DNA from: Photobacterium sp. Ph5
Lineage (GTDB): Bacteria; Pseudomonadota; Gammaproteobacteria; Enterobacterales; Vibrionaceae
DNA length: 64,000 nucleotides
Direction: 5' to 3'
NCBI RefSeq assembly: GCF_022129445.1
Contig: NZ_JADQAQ010000004.1
Span: forward strand, 1 to 64,000
This document shows positions 1-10,105 of the stretch, one piece after another. The notes below the pieces were generated by a model that was given only the letters and a program-made list of their open reading frames with translations, did not search any database and was not told the origin of the DNA. The translations under genes were made by a program, and so were the position numbers. The number at the start of each line of letters is the position of its first letter. Within the stretch, counting starts at the first letter, position 1.

Positions 1-33
1 GTAGACATATGGTTCACCTCTTTGAAAGCCTAC

Positions 34-97
34 CCTAAGCCTAACGGCTTAGGATAAGGCGGACCATATAATTAAGCCCAGTAACAATGTACTGGGC
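34..97. terminator. Two hairpins downstream of elyC
   Basis: Two perfect 8-bp stems are visible. The first pairs 34-41 with 46-53 (CCTAAGCC/GGCTTAGG, 4-nt loop). The second pairs 76-83 with 90-97 (GCCCAGTA/TACTGGGC, 6-nt loop). Read on the minus strand the second is followed by TTAATTATAT, which would fit the end of the elyC transcript. The first may serve a converging gene beyond the left edge. T-tracts are weak, so factor-independent termination is an inference. Confidence 0.5.
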
Positions 98-119
98 GAT
101 AAGAGGGTTTTGTAAAATT

Positions 120-947
120 TTAGCCAGCGATCGTCAGTGCATCCGCACTATCATGACTGTTTTTGTCTGTGTTTTCTTTTTTATTATTTGCGAGAAATGT
201 GCGCAATTGTTGCCATAAACTGCCTAGCTTTTCATGCCAATAACGTTCTGTTTGGTTTAAAAACTGTGAACTTGGCGCATAGCGTACCCAAGGCTGTTTG
301 ATCTTGTTTGTCGCTAAAAAGTTAGTTGGCGCTGGAATTGGCTCCAGTCCTGCTTGATGAAATTCATACAAGGCACGTGACATATGACTAGCAGATGTTA
401 CAAGCACTAAGTTTTTATCGCCCACAACGGAAGCTGCTTGATGGGCTTCTTCCCAAGTATCTTTAGCCGTTTCTAATAACAGAATGTCTGATTTACTCAC
501 ACCTAATGCTAGGGCAACTTTAGCCATCATACGAGCATGACTGATATTGGTGCCGCCGCCGTAACCAGATAGGATCATTTTAGATCCTGGATACATCCGA
601 TAAATACGAATACCTTCAGTTAAACGCATTAACGCAGTTCGTGAAAGTTCAGAGGTCATTGGAAAAGTTTTGTCGATCACATGGCCATTTCCTAGCACCA
701 TAATAAAGTCGATAGGTTTAGATGAGCCGACAAAAGCAGGGTGTTGTTGCTCTAATGGGCGCAATAAACTCGTCGAAACTGGCTGGAAAGAGACAGCAAA
801 AAGACCTAAAAAAGAGAACGCAATAATTCCCGAAGCCAGTTTTTTCTTACGTGTAAACCATAAAACCAATAATCCTATAACCCCGATGATTAGCAGTGCG
901 GGGAGGGGCATTAGTAGTGTTGCGATTAATTTTTTTAATTCAAACAT
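120..947 (-). CDS. elyC: ElyC-like envelope biogenesis factor (DUF218/YdcF-SanA family)
   Basis: A 275-residue inner-membrane protein. Two hydrophobic segments lie at residues about 10-32 and 38-57, followed by a DUF218 domain with the family signatures VLGNGH (near 85), ILSGYGGG (near 125) and TSASHMSRA (near 185). E. coli ElyC (YcbC) affects peptidoglycan assembly and lipid-carrier use at low temperature; its biochemical activity is unsettled. Divergent position next to cmoM-mukFEB is the same as in E. coli, which supports orthology rather than the paralogues SanA or YdcF. The ATG is preceded by only a weak ribosome binding site. The C-terminal 15-20 residues are polar and probably disordered. 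Confidence 0.85.
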   Translation of the reverse strand: MFELKKLIATLLMPLPALLIIGVIGLLVLWFTRKKKLASGIIAFSFLGLFAVSFQPVSTSLLRPLEQQHPAFVGSSKPIDFIMVLGNGHVIDKTFPMTSELSRTALMRLTEGIRIYRMYPGSKMILSGYGGGTNISHARMMAKVALALGVSKSDILLLETAKDTWEEAHQAASVVGDKNLVLVTSASHMSRALYEFHQAGLEPIPAPTNFLATNKIKQPWVRYAPSSQFLNQTERYWHEKLGSLWQQLRTFLANNKKENTDKNSHDSADALTIAG

Positions 948-989
948 GAAATGTAGTCCGAAATTTCAGCAGTTGAGCTTGAAAAAGCA

Positions 990-1020
990 TCACAAGCCTT
1001 TATTCCTTTACTGCTTGTGA
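990..1020. promoter_or_regulatory. Inverted repeat in the elyC/cmoM divergent promoter region
   Basis: TCACAAGC (990-997) and GCTTGTGA (1013-1020) form perfect 8-bp arms separated by 15 nt in the 119-bp divergent intergenic region. The spacing would suit a dimeric repressor across two DNA turns. No T-tract follows on either strand, so a terminator is less likely. No known regulator can be assigned from sequence alone. Confidence 0.3.
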
Positions 1021-1066
1021 GAAAATAAGTCACTTTTTAGATTCGCTATCATAACGTAAAGCAGCC

Positions 1067-1900
1067 GTGATCAAAGACCGAAATTTTGATGATTTAGCGC
1101 AAAAGTTCGCTGAAAACATATATGGCACTGCAAAAGGGCAAATTCGACAAACTGTCGTTTGGCAAGATATTGAACAAATTCTTACCGCGCTTAACAGTGT
1201 ATCACCTCTTACTGTGTTAGATGCAGGGGGAGGTATTGGGCAATTGTCACAAAAAATTGCATCGCTTGGACATCAAGTAACGTTATGTGATCTTTCTAGC
1301 GAAATGTTGACACTAGCTCAACAAGAAATTGCTAAAAACGGTTTGCTTGAGCAATATCGTCTAGTGCATTGTCCAGTACAGGAAATTGGTGAGTTCATAC
1401 CTGAACCTGTCGATTTAGTATTATTTCATGCAGTAATGGAATGGTTAGCTGAACCAATCGAGGTACTTACTGGTCTATTACAAAATGTGAAACCTGGCGG
1501 TGCAATATCCGTGATGTTTTATAACTATAACGGTTTACTATTTAAAAACTTAATTTGTGGCAATTTGACTCACATTGAGCAAGGCATGCCACATCGTAAG
1601 CGTTTTAAATTACAGCCGCAGCAAGGGATAAAACCAGAAGATGTTTATCAGTGCCTAACCGATGAAGGGTTTGAAATTATGGGAAAAACAGGGGTTCGTA
1701 CCTTCCATGATTATATGCAAACTTTCCGTGTAGGTGACTACAGTTTTGAACAGGTTCTTGAGATGGAGCAGAAGCTTTGCCGTCAAGAGCCGTTTTTGTC
1801 GTTGGGGCGTTATATTCATGTGTATGCCCGTAAGCCTTTTGCTGAAGAAACGCACATCACAACGACAAACTCCAATAACAGCAATAAGGACAAGGGATGA
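1067..1900 (+). CDS. cmoM: tRNA 5-carboxymethoxyuridine methyltransferase CmoM
   Basis: A 277-residue class I SAM-dependent methyltransferase (formerly SmtA). CmoM methylates 5-carboxymethoxyuridine at the wobble position 34 of certain tRNAs to its methyl ester. The N-terminus ([18 protein letters not shown]) is characteristic of the family. The SAM-binding motif I is [10 protein letters not shown] near residue 50, and LFHAVMEWL near 118 and a C-terminal [14 protein letters not shown] match the E. coli protein. It begins with GTG at 1067; no ATG lies in a better position. The last 15 residues, rich in Thr/Asn/Ser, extend past the E. coli end. The stop overlaps the mukF start by 4 nt (ATGA), so the two are translationally coupled. 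Confidence 0.93.
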   Translation: MIKDRNFDDLAQKFAENIYGTAKGQIRQTVVWQDIEQILTALNSVSPLTVLDAGGGIGQLSQKIASLGHQVTLCDLSSEMLTLAQQEIAKNGLLEQYRLVHCPVQEIGEFIPEPVDLVLFHAVMEWLAEPIEVLTGLLQNVKPGGAISVMFYNYNGLLFKNLICGNLTHIEQGMPHRKRFKLQPQQGIKPEDVYQCLTDEGFEIMGKTGVRTFHDYMQTFRVGDYSFEQVLEMEQKLCRQEPFLSLGRYIHVYARKPFAEETHITTTNSNNSNKDKG

Positions 1901-3219
1901 GTGAAGTTACCCAGACGGTTCCTGAGTTGGTTAGCTGGGTAAAGCAAAACGACTTTGCTTTAAACCTACCAACGGAACGGCTGGCGTTCTTGTTAGCCAT
2001 TGCCGTTTTAAGCGGTGATCGCTTTGATGAAGAATTAGGGGAAGGAGAACTGGTTGATGCATTTCGCATTGTAAGTGACATGTTCGGCCAGTCGAAAGAA
2101 ACCCTAGCATTTCGCGCCAACAACGCCATAAATGAACTGGTGAGACAGCGATTAATTTCTCGTTTTACCAGTGAAGTAACCGATGGTGCTAGTATTTATC
2201 GTTTAAGTCCATTAGCGCTGGGCATAACGGATTATTATGTTCGTCAACGAGAATTCTCAACACTCAAGCTATCCATCCAGTTAGCGATGGTGGCTGACGA
2301 AATCAATAAGGCAGCAACGGCGGCACAAGAAGACGGTGATGAAAAACACTGGCGTCAAAATGTCCATGCCGTATTGAAATACTCAGTAGCTGAAATATTC
2401 GATCGAATCGATTTAAACCAGCGCACCATGGATGAGCAACAACAGCAAGTGAAAGTCGATATTGCTGAATTGCTAAACCAAGATTGGCGTGCAGCAATCA
2501 GTAGTTGTGAGCAGTTACTTGATGAAACTTCATCAACATTAAAAGAGTTGCAAGATACGCTACAAGCGGCTGGCGATCAGTTACAAACGCAGTTACTTAC
2601 GATTCAAGAAACGACCCAAGGTCGTAACGATTTAGATTATGTTGATGGGATGGTTTATATCCTACAAGCAAAACTGGATCGTATTATCAGTTGGGGTCAG
2701 CAAGCGATTGATTTATGGATTGGCTACGATCGTCATGTACATAAGTTTATTCGTACCGCGATTGATATGGACAAAAACCGTGCATTTAGTCAGCGTTTAC
2801 GCCAGTCGGTTACTGATTATTTTGATGCGCCATGGTTATTGACCTATGCCGATGCCGAACGTTTATTAGACATGCGTGATGAAGCATTAGTGCTTCGTGA
2901 TGATGAAGTAACCGGCATTGTTCCTGCTGAGATGGAATTTGAAGAGCTCGACTTAGTCAATGATATATTGGCAGAAAAAGTTGCAGCAATGCTAAAAGCG
3001 CATAAAGCGACAGGCGCACCCATCAACTTAAGCGCACTGCTTAAAGATTATTTGGCTCAACACCCATTTGCCCAGCATTTTGATTTGGCAAGAATCGTGA
3101 TTGATCAAGCAGTAAGAATGGGATACTCAGAGGCTGACTTCAATGCAATTCAGCCGGATTGGGAAGCGATTAACGAATACGGAGCCAAGGTACAAGCTCA
3201 TGTCATTGACAAATATTGA
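1897..3219 (+). CDS. mukF: Chromosome partition protein MukF (kleisin)
   Basis: A 440-residue kleisin subunit of the MukBEF condensin, the same length as in E. coli. It has an N-terminal winged-helix dimerisation domain (residues about 1-115), a helical middle region (about 120-290), a flexible linker and a C-terminal winged-helix domain that caps the MukB ATPase head. MukF bridges MukB heads and recruits MukE dimers, forming the closed compartment that traps DNA. It sits in a tight operon: a 4-nt overlap with cmoM upstream and a 20-nt overlap with mukE downstream. Nothing unusual was seen in the reading frame. Confidence 0.97.
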   Translation: MSEVTQTVPELVSWVKQNDFALNLPTERLAFLLAIAVLSGDRFDEELGEGELVDAFRIVSDMFGQSKETLAFRANNAINELVRQRLISRFTSEVTDGASIYRLSPLALGITDYYVRQREFSTLKLSIQLAMVADEINKAATAAQEDGDEKHWRQNVHAVLKYSVAEIFDRIDLNQRTMDEQQQQVKVDIAELLNQDWRAAISSCEQLLDETSSTLKELQDTLQAAGDQLQTQLLTIQETTQGRNDLDYVDGMVYILQAKLDRIISWGQQAIDLWIGYDRHVHKFIRTAIDMDKNRAFSQRLRQSVTDYFDAPWLLTYADAERLLDMRDEALVLRDDEVTGIVPAEMEFEELDLVNDILAEKVAAMLKAHKATGAPINLSALLKDYLAQHPFAQHFDLARIVIDQAVRMGYSEADFNAIQPDWEAINEYGAKVQAHVIDKY

Positions 3220-3943
3220 AGAATTCATGCCGGAAAATTTAGCAAAAGCAATTGCTAATCCACTTTTCCCTGCACTGGATAACGCGCTCCGTTCAGGTCG
3301 CCATATTTCTAGTGAAGATTTAGATAACCATGCCTTTTTGATCGAATTTGAACAAGAACTCGGCATGTTTTACAAGCGTTATAATGCAGAATTAGTCCGT
3401 GCGCCAGAAGGCTTTTTATACCTTCGTCCACGTTCAACCTCATTTATTGGTCGTTCTGTATTATCAGAAATCGACATGCTGGTGGGTAAAGTGTTGTGTT
3501 TCCTTTATCTAAGCCCAGAGCGTTTAGCGCACGAAGGTATTTTTACCAACCAAGAGTTGTTTGACGAATTAGTGACATTAGCGGATGAACAAAAGCTAAT
3601 GAAATTAGTGACTAACCGCGCAACAGGTTCAGATCTTGATCGTGAAAAACTGTTCGATAAAGTGAAAACATCATTGCGTCGTTTACGTCGTATAGGGATG
3701 TTAATTCCAATTGGTGATCACGGTAAATTTCGTATTAGTGAAGCGGTATTCCGTTTTGGTGCCGATGTACGAACGGGTGATGATATGCGTGAAGCGCAGC
3801 TACGCTTGATCCGTGACGGTGAAGCTGTCGTGCATCATCAAGAACCAAGCCAATCAAGTTTGCTCGACGATATCGAACAAGACAGTCAAGAATCACTTGA
3901 AAATGCAGATGCACAACAAGTGGAACAGGAGAGTAGTATTTAA
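3200..3943 (+). CDS. mukE: Chromosome partition protein MukE (kite subunit)
   Basis: A 247-residue MukE. The start at 3200 ([11 protein letters not shown]) is chosen because it aligns with E. coli MukE (MSSTNIEQVMP) and has AAGG about 9 nt upstream, although the frame stays open to 3143. Conserved segments include [32 protein letters not shown], and [12 protein letters not shown] near residue 190. MukE is a kite protein that binds the MukF linker as a dimer and modulates MukB ATPase and DNA engagement. The acidic, Gln/Ser-rich tail after residue 215 is probably disordered. The stop overlaps the mukB start in TAATG, indicating coupling. Confidence 0.97.
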   Translation: MSLTNIEEFMPENLAKAIANPLFPALDNALRSGRHISSEDLDNHAFLIEFEQELGMFYKRYNAELVRAPEGFLYLRPRSTSFIGRSVLSEIDMLVGKVLCFLYLSPERLAHEGIFTNQELFDELVTLADEQKLMKLVTNRATGSDLDREKLFDKVKTSLRRLRRIGMLIPIGDHGKFRISEAVFRFGADVRTGDDMREAQLRLIRDGEAVVHHQEPSQSSLLDDIEQDSQESLENADAQQVEQESSI

Positions 3944-6900
3944 TGGAACGCGGTAAGTATCAATCGCTCACCATGGTCAACTGGAACGGCTTCTTTGCCC
4001 GTACATTTGATATTGATAATTTGGTGACAACGCTTTCAGGTGGTAACGGTGCGGGTAAGTCAACTACCATGGCTGCTTTCATTACCACGCTAATTCCTGA
4101 CCAAAGCCTTCTTCATTTCCGAAATACAACGGAAGCGGGTAGCTCGAACGCTTCTCGCGATAAAGGTCTGCACGGTAAATTAAAGCCGGGTGCCTGTTAT
4201 GCTGCGCTTGATGTAGTTAACTCAAAGAAACAACGTATTATTTTTGCAGTAAAACTACAGCAAGTTGCAGGTCGTGATAAGAAAGTCGACATTAAACCTT
4301 TCTTAATTCAAGGTTTGCCTTCACACATCAAACCAACCGATGTGTTAATTGAAACGCTATCTGAAAATCAAGCCCGTGTTCGCCAATTAAATGATGTGAA
4401 AGACATTGTTTCCGAACACGAAGGTGTACAATTTAAAGCATTTAACTCGGTTACTGATTACCACGTTCAAATGTTTGAAATGGGTGTGTTACCGAAGAAA
4501 TTACGTAACAGCCAAGATCGTTCTAAGTTTTATCGCTTAATTGAAGCGTCGCTATACGGCGGTATCTCAAGTGCGATCACACGTTCATTACGTGATTACT
4601 TATTACCGCATAACACAGGTGTTAAAAAAGCCTTCCAAGATATGGAAGCGGCACTGCGTGAAAACCGTTCGACATTAGAAGCGATCAAACTAACTCAGCG
4701 TGACCGTGACTTATTTAAGCATTTGATCTCAGAAGCCACTAACTATGTTGCTGCCGATTACATGCGTCATGCTAACGAGCGTCAGAAGAAGCTAGAGCAA
4801 ACATTAAGCTTACGTGGTGAGCTGATGGGTTCACGCCAAACCTTAATCGATCAGCAGTCTACGTTAAATAACATGACTGCTGAGCTGGGTGAGTTGACCG
4901 AACAAGAAGGCGCATTAGAGCAAGATCATCAAGCAGCATCGGATCACCTACAGCTAGTACAAACAGCAGTACGTCAAGCTGAGAAAATCGAGCGTTATAA
5001 AGAAGATCTTGAAGAGCTAACTGAGCGTCTTGAAGAGCAGGTCATGGTGGTTGAAGAAGCGGCAGAGCAACTTGCGATTGCCGAAGAACAATCACAGCTA
5101 ACGGAAGAAGAAGTTGATAGCTTAAAAACTCAGTTAGCCGATTACCAACAAGCATTAGATATGCAGCAAACCCGTGCATTGCAGTACCAACAAGCGGTAC
5201 AGGCATTAGAAAAAGCGCGTGATTTGTCTGGCGATCATCAAATGTTACCTGATCAAGCGCCACCGTATCTTGCACAGCTAAAACAACAGCAAGATACTCA
5301 AACAACAGCGTTATTAGCCCTTAAACACAAACTGGATATGTCGTCAGCGGCGGCGCAACAGTTTGATAAAGGCTTAGCAATCATTACCACCATTGCTGGT
5401 GCCGTTGATCGCGCAAACGCAAGTAATAAAGCCCGTGAATTGATTGATCACGGTCGTCAACTTCGTGCGATTTCAGATCGTGGTGAGCAGCTAAAATCGC
5501 AATACCGTGATTTAGAGCGTAGCGTTCGTAGCCAACGTCAAGCGCTTGAATTAGCTGAAACGTATACCAAGAAATTCGCTACCACATTAGATAGCGAATT
5601 AGCGTTAGTTGAAGAGCAAGCGCGCCATGAAGCAACGCTTGAAAGCCTAGAGCAAGATCAAGCAACGCTGGTTGAGCAACGTAACGACATGCGCCATGAC
5701 GAGCAACGCTTAGTTTCTCGTATCGCAACATTAGAATCGCAAGCACCAACATGGATTGCAGCTTCTGATGCGCTTGAAAAATTAGCAGAGCAAGCCAATG
5801 CCGAGCTTTCAAGCAGCCAAGCGGTAATGGATGCAATGCAGCTAACGTTGGATAACGAGCGTGAAGCTTCTCGTCAACGTGATGAATTAGCTGCACGTAA
5901 GAAGCAGCTTGATGCTGATATTGAACGTTTAGCACAGCCTGGTGGTAGTGATGATTCACGTTTACGTGGGTTAGCCGATACCCTTGGCGGTACGCTATTA
6001 TCTGAAGTTTATGACGATATCACTATTGATGATGCGCCATATTTCAGTGCGATGTATGGCCCTGCACGACATGCGATTATTGTCCCTGATCTTAACGGTA
6101 TTAAAGAAAAATTAGTCTCGTTAGATGATTGCCCAGATGATCTTTATATCATCGAAGGTGATGCGGATTCATTCGATGACAGTGGCTTTGATGTTGATGA
6201 ACTAGAAGATGCGGTTTGTGTTCATTTAAACGATCGCCAACTGCGTTATTCACGTTTCCCTGAAATGCCATTATTTGGTCGTGCAGCACGTGAACAGCGT
6301 TTAGAGTTCTTACGTGATGAGAAAGATCAAGTTGTAGAAGATCACGCGAAGGCATCGTTTGATTCACAAAAACTTCAGCGTTTGTACCAAAGCTTCAATA
6401 GTTTTGTAGCAACGCACATGTCTGTGGCATTTAACCCAGATCCAGAAGTAGAATTAAAGCAAGCTCGTGATCAGCGTAACCAAATTGCACGTCAGTTATC
6501 TGAATCACAAGCGCAAGAACAACAGCAGCGTAGCCAGTTAGCCGCCGCTCGTGAAGGTCTTGCATTACTGGGTAAATTAAACCCAGTGGTAACACTGCTT
6601 GAAGATGACACGCTAAGCGCACGTTTTGAAGAAGTTGAACAACAACTTTCACAAATGGATGAAGCACGTAACTACCTTGACCGCCATGGAAAAGCGTTAG
6701 CCGAGCTTGAAACGTTAGTGTCTGCACTGGATGCTGATCCAGAGCAATTCGATGCGCTACAAGCTGATTACGAAGCGGCGGATCAGAAGCTACAAGAGCT
6801 GAAGACGCTGATCTTCGCAGTCGCTGATTTAGCCGAACGTCGTCATTACTTTAGCTATGCCGATGCGGTAGAGCTACTGAGTAAGAGTTCAGAGCTAAAC

Positions 6901-8406
6901 GAGCAGCTTAAAGCGAAACTGGCAACTGCAGAACAAGCTCGTGGTCGTAGTCGCGAAAGCTTAAAACAAGCGCGCGCACAAGCGAACCAGTACAACCAGT
7001 TAATGGCGTCACTGAAGAGCTCACACCAAGCGAAAATGGAAACGGTTCAAGAGTTTGAACGTGAACTGCAAGAGCTAGGTGTACGTGCAGATGTTGAAGC
7101 AGAAGAGCGTGCACGTATTCGTCGTGATGAACTCAATGAGCGTTTACACAGTTCACGTAGTCGCCGTAGCCAGTTAGAAAAGTCAACCACCTCTATCGAA
7201 CTTGAAATGAAGTCGTTAGTGAAGCGTTTACGTAAAGTGGGTAAAGATTATCAAGACTTCCGTAAGTTAGTGGTTAACGCGAAAGCGGGTTGGTGCGCAG
7301 TATTACGTTTAGCACGTGAAAGCGATGTTGAACGTCGTTTACACCGTCGTGAAATGGCGTACATGTCGGCAGATGAACTACGTTCACTATCGGATAAAGC
7401 GCTAGGTTCACTGCGTCTTGCGGTTGCGGATAACGAAGATTTACGTGATGCGTTACGTGCGTCAGAAGATGTGACGCGTCCTGAACGTAAAGTTCTATTC
7501 TACATCGCAGTGTACCAGCATCTACGTGAGCGTATTCGTCACGATATTATTCGTACCGATGATCCGGTTGAAGCTATCGAAGAAATGGAAGCAGAGCTAG
7601 GTCGCTTAACTGAAGAGCTAACGGCTCGTGAACAACGTTTAGCGATCAGTTCAGATTCTGTTGCGAATATTATTCGTAAAACAATCCAGCGTGAGCAAAA
7701 CCGTATTCGTATGCTAAACCAAGGCTTACAAAGTATTGGTTTTGGTCAGGTAAATGGTGTGCGTCTAAACGTTAAAGTGCGTGATACGCATGAATCACTA
7801 CTTGCAGGACTGGTTGAGAATAAAGATCAGCATAGCGATCTATTCGGTAATAACCGTTTATCATTCTCTGAAGCGATTGCGAAGTTGTTTCAGCGTTTGA
7901 ATCCACATATCGATATGGGTCAACGTTCACCGCAGATCTTGGGTGAAGAGCTGTTAGATTACCGTAATTACCTAGAATTAAGCATTGAAGTTAACCGTGG
8001 TACTGATGGTTGGCTACAAGCGGAATCAGGTGCGCTATCAACGGGTGAAGCGATTGGTACAGGTCAGGCAATTCTGTTAATGGTTGTTCAGAGCTGGGAA
8101 GAAGAATCTCGCCGCTTACGTGGTAAAGATATTATTCCTTGTCGACTATTGTTCTTGGATGAAGCGGCACGACTTGATGGTAAATCAATCGCAACATTGT
8201 TTGAGTTATGTGAACGCTTAGACATGCAGTTACTGATTGCGGCACCTGAAAATATCAGTCCTGAAAAGGGTACAACTTACAAACTGGTACGTAAGATTTT
8301 CAAAGATCGTGAACACGTACACGTGGTGGGTTTACGTGGCTTTGGAAATTCACCAAAGATTGCAGATCCAATCCAAACGGTATTAGATATCGACACGGTA
8401 GAATAA
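3943..8406 (+). CDS. mukB: Chromosome partition protein MukB (SMC-like ATPase)
   Basis: A 1487-residue SMC-like ATPase, the motor of MukBEF, which compacts and segregates the chromosome. Walker A is GGNGAGKS at residues 33-40. A long coiled coil runs from about 290, interrupted near residues 665-800 by the globular hinge ([19 protein letters not shown]), and returns to about residue 1120. The C-terminal head carries the ABC signature [11 protein letters not shown] and Walker [14 protein letters not shown]. Length is close to E. coli MukB (1486). It is last in cmoM-mukFEB and is followed by a strong terminator at 8431. Confidence 0.98.
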   Translation: MERGKYQSLTMVNWNGFFARTFDIDNLVTTLSGGNGAGKSTTMAAFITTLIPDQSLLHFRNTTEAGSSNASRDKGLHGKLKPGACYAALDVVNSKKQRIIFAVKLQQVAGRDKKVDIKPFLIQGLPSHIKPTDVLIETLSENQARVRQLNDVKDIVSEHEGVQFKAFNSVTDYHVQMFEMGVLPKKLRNSQDRSKFYRLIEASLYGGISSAITRSLRDYLLPHNTGVKKAFQDMEAALRENRSTLEAIKLTQRDRDLFKHLISEATNYVAADYMRHANERQKKLEQTLSLRGELMGSRQTLIDQQSTLNNMTAELGELTEQEGALEQDHQAASDHLQLVQTAVRQAEKIERYKEDLEELTERLEEQVMVVEEAAEQLAIAEEQSQLTEEEVDSLKTQLADYQQALDMQQTRALQYQQAVQALEKARDLSGDHQMLPDQAPPYLAQLKQQQDTQTTALLALKHKLDMSSAAAQQFDKGLAIITTIAGAVDRANASNKARELIDHGRQLRAISDRGEQLKSQYRDLERSVRSQRQALELAETYTKKFATTLDSELALVEEQARHEATLESLEQDQATLVEQRNDMRHDEQRLVSRIATLESQAPTWIAASDALEKLAEQANAELSSSQAVMDAMQLTLDNEREASRQRDELAARKKQLDADIERLAQPGGSDDSRLRGLADTLGGTLLSEVYDDITIDDAPYFSAMYGPARHAIIVPDLNGIKEKLVSLDDCPDDLYIIEGDADSFDDSGFDVDELEDAVCVHLNDRQLRYSRFPEMPLFGRAAREQRLEFLRDEKDQVVEDHAKASFDSQKLQRLYQSFNSFVATHMSVAFNPDPEVELKQARDQRNQIARQLSESQAQEQQQRSQLAAAREGLALLGKLNPVVTLLEDDTLSARFEEVEQQLSQMDEARNYLDRHGKALAELETLVSALDADPEQFDALQADYEAADQKLQELKTLIFAVADLAERRHYFSYADAVELLSKSSELNEQLKAKLATAEQARGRSRESLKQARAQANQYNQLMASLKSSHQAKMETVQEFERELQELGVRADVEAEERARIRRDELNERLHSSRSRRSQLEKSTTSIELEMKSLVKRLRKVGKDYQDFRKLVVNAKAGWCAVLRLARESDVERRLHRREMAYMSADELRSLSDKALGSLRLAVADNEDLRDALRASEDVTRPERKVLFYIAVYQHLRERIRHDIIRTDDPVEAIEEMEAELGRLTEELTAREQRLAISSDSVANIIRKTIQREQNRIRMLNQGLQSIGFGQVNGVRLNVKVRDTHESLLAGLVENKDQHSDLFGNNRLSFSEAIAKLFQRLNPHIDMGQRSPQILGEELLDYRNYLELSIEVNRGTDGWLQAESGALSTGEAIGTGQAILLMVVQSWEEESRRLRGKDIIPCRLLFLDEAARLDGKSIATLFELCERLDMQLLIAAPENISPEKGTTYKLVRKIFKDREHVHVVGLRGFGNSPKIADPIQTVLDIDTVE

Positions 8407-8430
8407 TTCTCAGTTAAATATTGTAAAAAA

Positions 8431-8457
8431 GGCCAGCAGAGATGCTGGCCTTTTTTT
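8431..8457 (+). terminator. Rho-independent terminator of the muk operon
   Basis: A perfect 8-bp GC-rich stem (GGCCAGCA, loop GAGA, TGCTGGCC) is followed immediately by seven T residues and begins 25 nt after the mukB stop. This is a textbook intrinsic terminator on the plus strand; the A-run to its left also makes it usable in reverse. Confidence 0.93.
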
Positions 8458-8590
8458 ATACCTAAAATAAGTGCTTAGATAAAAAATCAGGATTTATAAG
8501 GTAAGCGAAAATGTGATCCTAGTGGCTTTTTAATAACCTTATTAATGCAAGGTATAACTATTGTCTATAATTCATTTTAAGCACTGGAAA

Positions 8591-8615
8591 AAGCCTATTA
8601 AGAATAATAAGGCTT
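8591..8615 (+). promoter_or_regulatory. Hairpin in the torE leader
   Basis: AAGCCTATTA (8591-8600) faces TAATAAGGCTT (8605-8615), complementary except for one extra A, 23 nt before the torE ATG. It has no following T-run, so it could be an operator dyad or a 5-prime UTR structure. The remaining sequence 8458-8590 is AT-rich; I could not identify a convincing TorR box, so regulation by TMAO is only expected from the gene family. Confidence 0.3.
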
Positions 8616-8637
8616 ACTAATAAGTGAGAGAGCAATA

Positions 8638-8808
8638 ATGTTAAGTGAAGAAATGGATGATAAAGAAAAAGGTCGTTATGAATGGCGAACATTTCTATTC
8701 ATCATTGTTTTACTGTTTCCTATTTTATCTGTGATGTTTGTTAGCGGATATGGTTTTTTTATTTGGGCGCTGCAAGTGTTTTTCCTCGGCCCTCCGGGTC
8801 ATGGTTAA
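8638..8808 (+). CDS. torE: TorE, small membrane protein of the TMAO reductase operon (NapE/TorE family)
   Basis: A 56-residue single-pass protein. A charged N-terminus of about 16 residues is followed by the family pattern YEWRTFLFIIVLLFPILSV, a second hydrophobic stretch and the terminal PPGHG typical of NapE/TorE proteins. TorE is found first in Shewanella-type torECAD operons and its exact role in TMAO respiration is not established. Here it lies 39 nt before torC in the same direction. GAGAG lies 6-10 nt before the ATG. The neighbours make the assignment firm despite the short length. Confidence 0.85.
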   Translation: MLSEEMDDKEKGRYEWRTFLFIIVLLFPILSVMFVSGYGFFIWALQVFFLGPPGHG

Positions 8809-8847
8809 GCACTCGTCAACATTAAATAAAAAACGGGTAGGTAAATA

Positions 8848-10032
8848 ATGAAGTCGTCCTTAAAAAAAGTTTGGATAACGCTGTGGCGTCCAGCAACCAA
8901 AATAAGCCTTGGCGTCCTCGCGTTAGGTGGTTTTGTTGCTGGGGTTATATTTTGGGGGGGATTTAATACCGCTCTTGAAATGACCAACACAGAAAAATTT
9001 TGTATCAGTTGCCACTCCATGAGTGACACTGTGTATCCTGAGCTGCAAGAAACCGTTCACTGGTCAAATCACTCAGGTGTCCGTGCTACTTGTCCTGATT
9101 GTCATGTTCCCCATAATTGGACGGATAAAATTGCTCGAAAAATGCAGGCGAGTAAAGAAGTCTTTGGCGCGATTGCTGGCACCATTGATACGCCTGCAAA
9201 ATTTGAGGCAAAAAGACTGGAATTAGCCCAGCATGAGTGGAAACGCTTTGCAGCGAATGGATCGTTGGAATGTAAAAGTTGCCACAATTATGACAGCATG
9301 AAATGGGATGAAATGTCACCACGTGCACAGGCACAAATGAAACAAGCAGCAGCGAAAGACCAAAGCTGTCTTGATTGCCACAAAGGTATTGCCCACCATT
9401 TACCTGCCAATATGGCCTCGTCAGGCGGGATTGTGTCTGAATTATCCGCCGCATCGCAAAGCACCGATTATTCAAAAGGTGACACATATTACAGCGTACA
9501 GTTTTTACCTCTTTATGAAGATGAAGCTAAAACCAAAGATGGTGGTTCTTTAGAGCCTGCATCTGCGGTGAAAGTGGTAGCGATTAAAAACGACATGCTG
9601 CAAATTGAACTAAGCGGTTGGCGTAAAGAGAAAGGCTTTGGTCGGGTTATTAATCAAGATTTCGGGATGAATATACCGACAGCCGCATTAAGTAAAAATG
9701 CCGCGCAAAGTGCTGATATTGTAAAAGGTTTCGAGCAAAAAGAAGATGACACCACAGGGCTAAAATGGCAACAAGTAACCGCAACATTATGGGTTGAGAA
9801 AAAGAACTTTGTTAGTGATATCAGTACTGTTTGGACTGCCGCTAAATCGGCATACAACACCAACTGTAGCGTATGTCATACCCAGCCAGCAGAAAACCAT
9901 TTTGACGCAAATACTTGGCCTGGCATGTTTAACGGTATGCTTGCATTTGTGAATTTTGATACAGATAGCGAAGCTATTGTTTTGAAATATTTACAAAACC
10001 ATTCGTCAGACTTTTCTAAAGCTGAACATTAA
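8848..10032 (+). CDS. torC: TorC, pentahaem membrane-anchored c-type cytochrome
   Basis: A 394-residue NapC/NirT-type quinol dehydrogenase that passes electrons from menaquinol to periplasmic TorA. One uncleaved N-terminal membrane anchor spans residues about 17-40. Five CXXCH haem sites are visible, with first cysteines near residues 52, 82, 142, 174 and 340. Four form the NapC-like module; the fifth, in the C-terminal domain, is what separates TorC from four-haem NapC. Length agrees with E. coli TorC (about 390). It follows torE and is separated from torA by 73 nt that contain a terminator-like hairpin. Confidence 0.95.
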   Translation: MKSSLKKVWITLWRPATKISLGVLALGGFVAGVIFWGGFNTALEMTNTEKFCISCHSMSDTVYPELQETVHWSNHSGVRATCPDCHVPHNWTDKIARKMQASKEVFGAIAGTIDTPAKFEAKRLELAQHEWKRFAANGSLECKSCHNYDSMKWDEMSPRAQAQMKQAAAKDQSCLDCHKGIAHHLPANMASSGGIVSELSAASQSTDYSKGDTYYSVQFLPLYEDEAKTKDGGSLEPASAVKVVAIKNDMLQIELSGWRKEKGFGRVINQDFGMNIPTAALSKNAAQSADIVKGFEQKEDDTTGLKWQQVTATLWVEKKNFVSDISTVWTAAKSAYNTNCSVCHTQPAENHFDANTWPGMFNGMLAFVNFDTDSEAIVLKYLQNHSSDFSKAEH

Positions 10033-10042
10033 TCAAACTAAA

Positions 10043-10080
10043 GGTTGCTAAACATACACATCATGTTCAGCAACCTTTTT
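10043..10080 (+). terminator. Terminator-like hairpin between torC and torA
   Basis: Arms 10043-10055 and 10063-10075 pair over 13 positions with one A/C mismatch (GGTTGCT.AACAT / ATGTT.AGCAACC), loop 7 nt, followed by TTTTT at 10076-10080. The shape is that of an intrinsic terminator, yet it lies inside an operon whose genes are normally co-transcribed. It is probably a partial terminator or mRNA-stabilising element adjusting torEC relative to torA. Confidence 0.7.
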
Positions 10081-10105
10081 ACGTTTTAATCGTGAGGAAT
10101 TTTTT

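Noticed and set aside
3143-3200. N-terminal extension of mukE
   Set aside because: The extension lies inside mukF and does not match MukE; the ATG at 3200 has a ribosome binding site and a family-like start.
8458-8637. TorR boxes or a CRP site (TGTGA near 8512) before torE
   Set aside because: The second half-site of CRP is absent and no repeated TorR-like decamer was seen, so no site is claimed.
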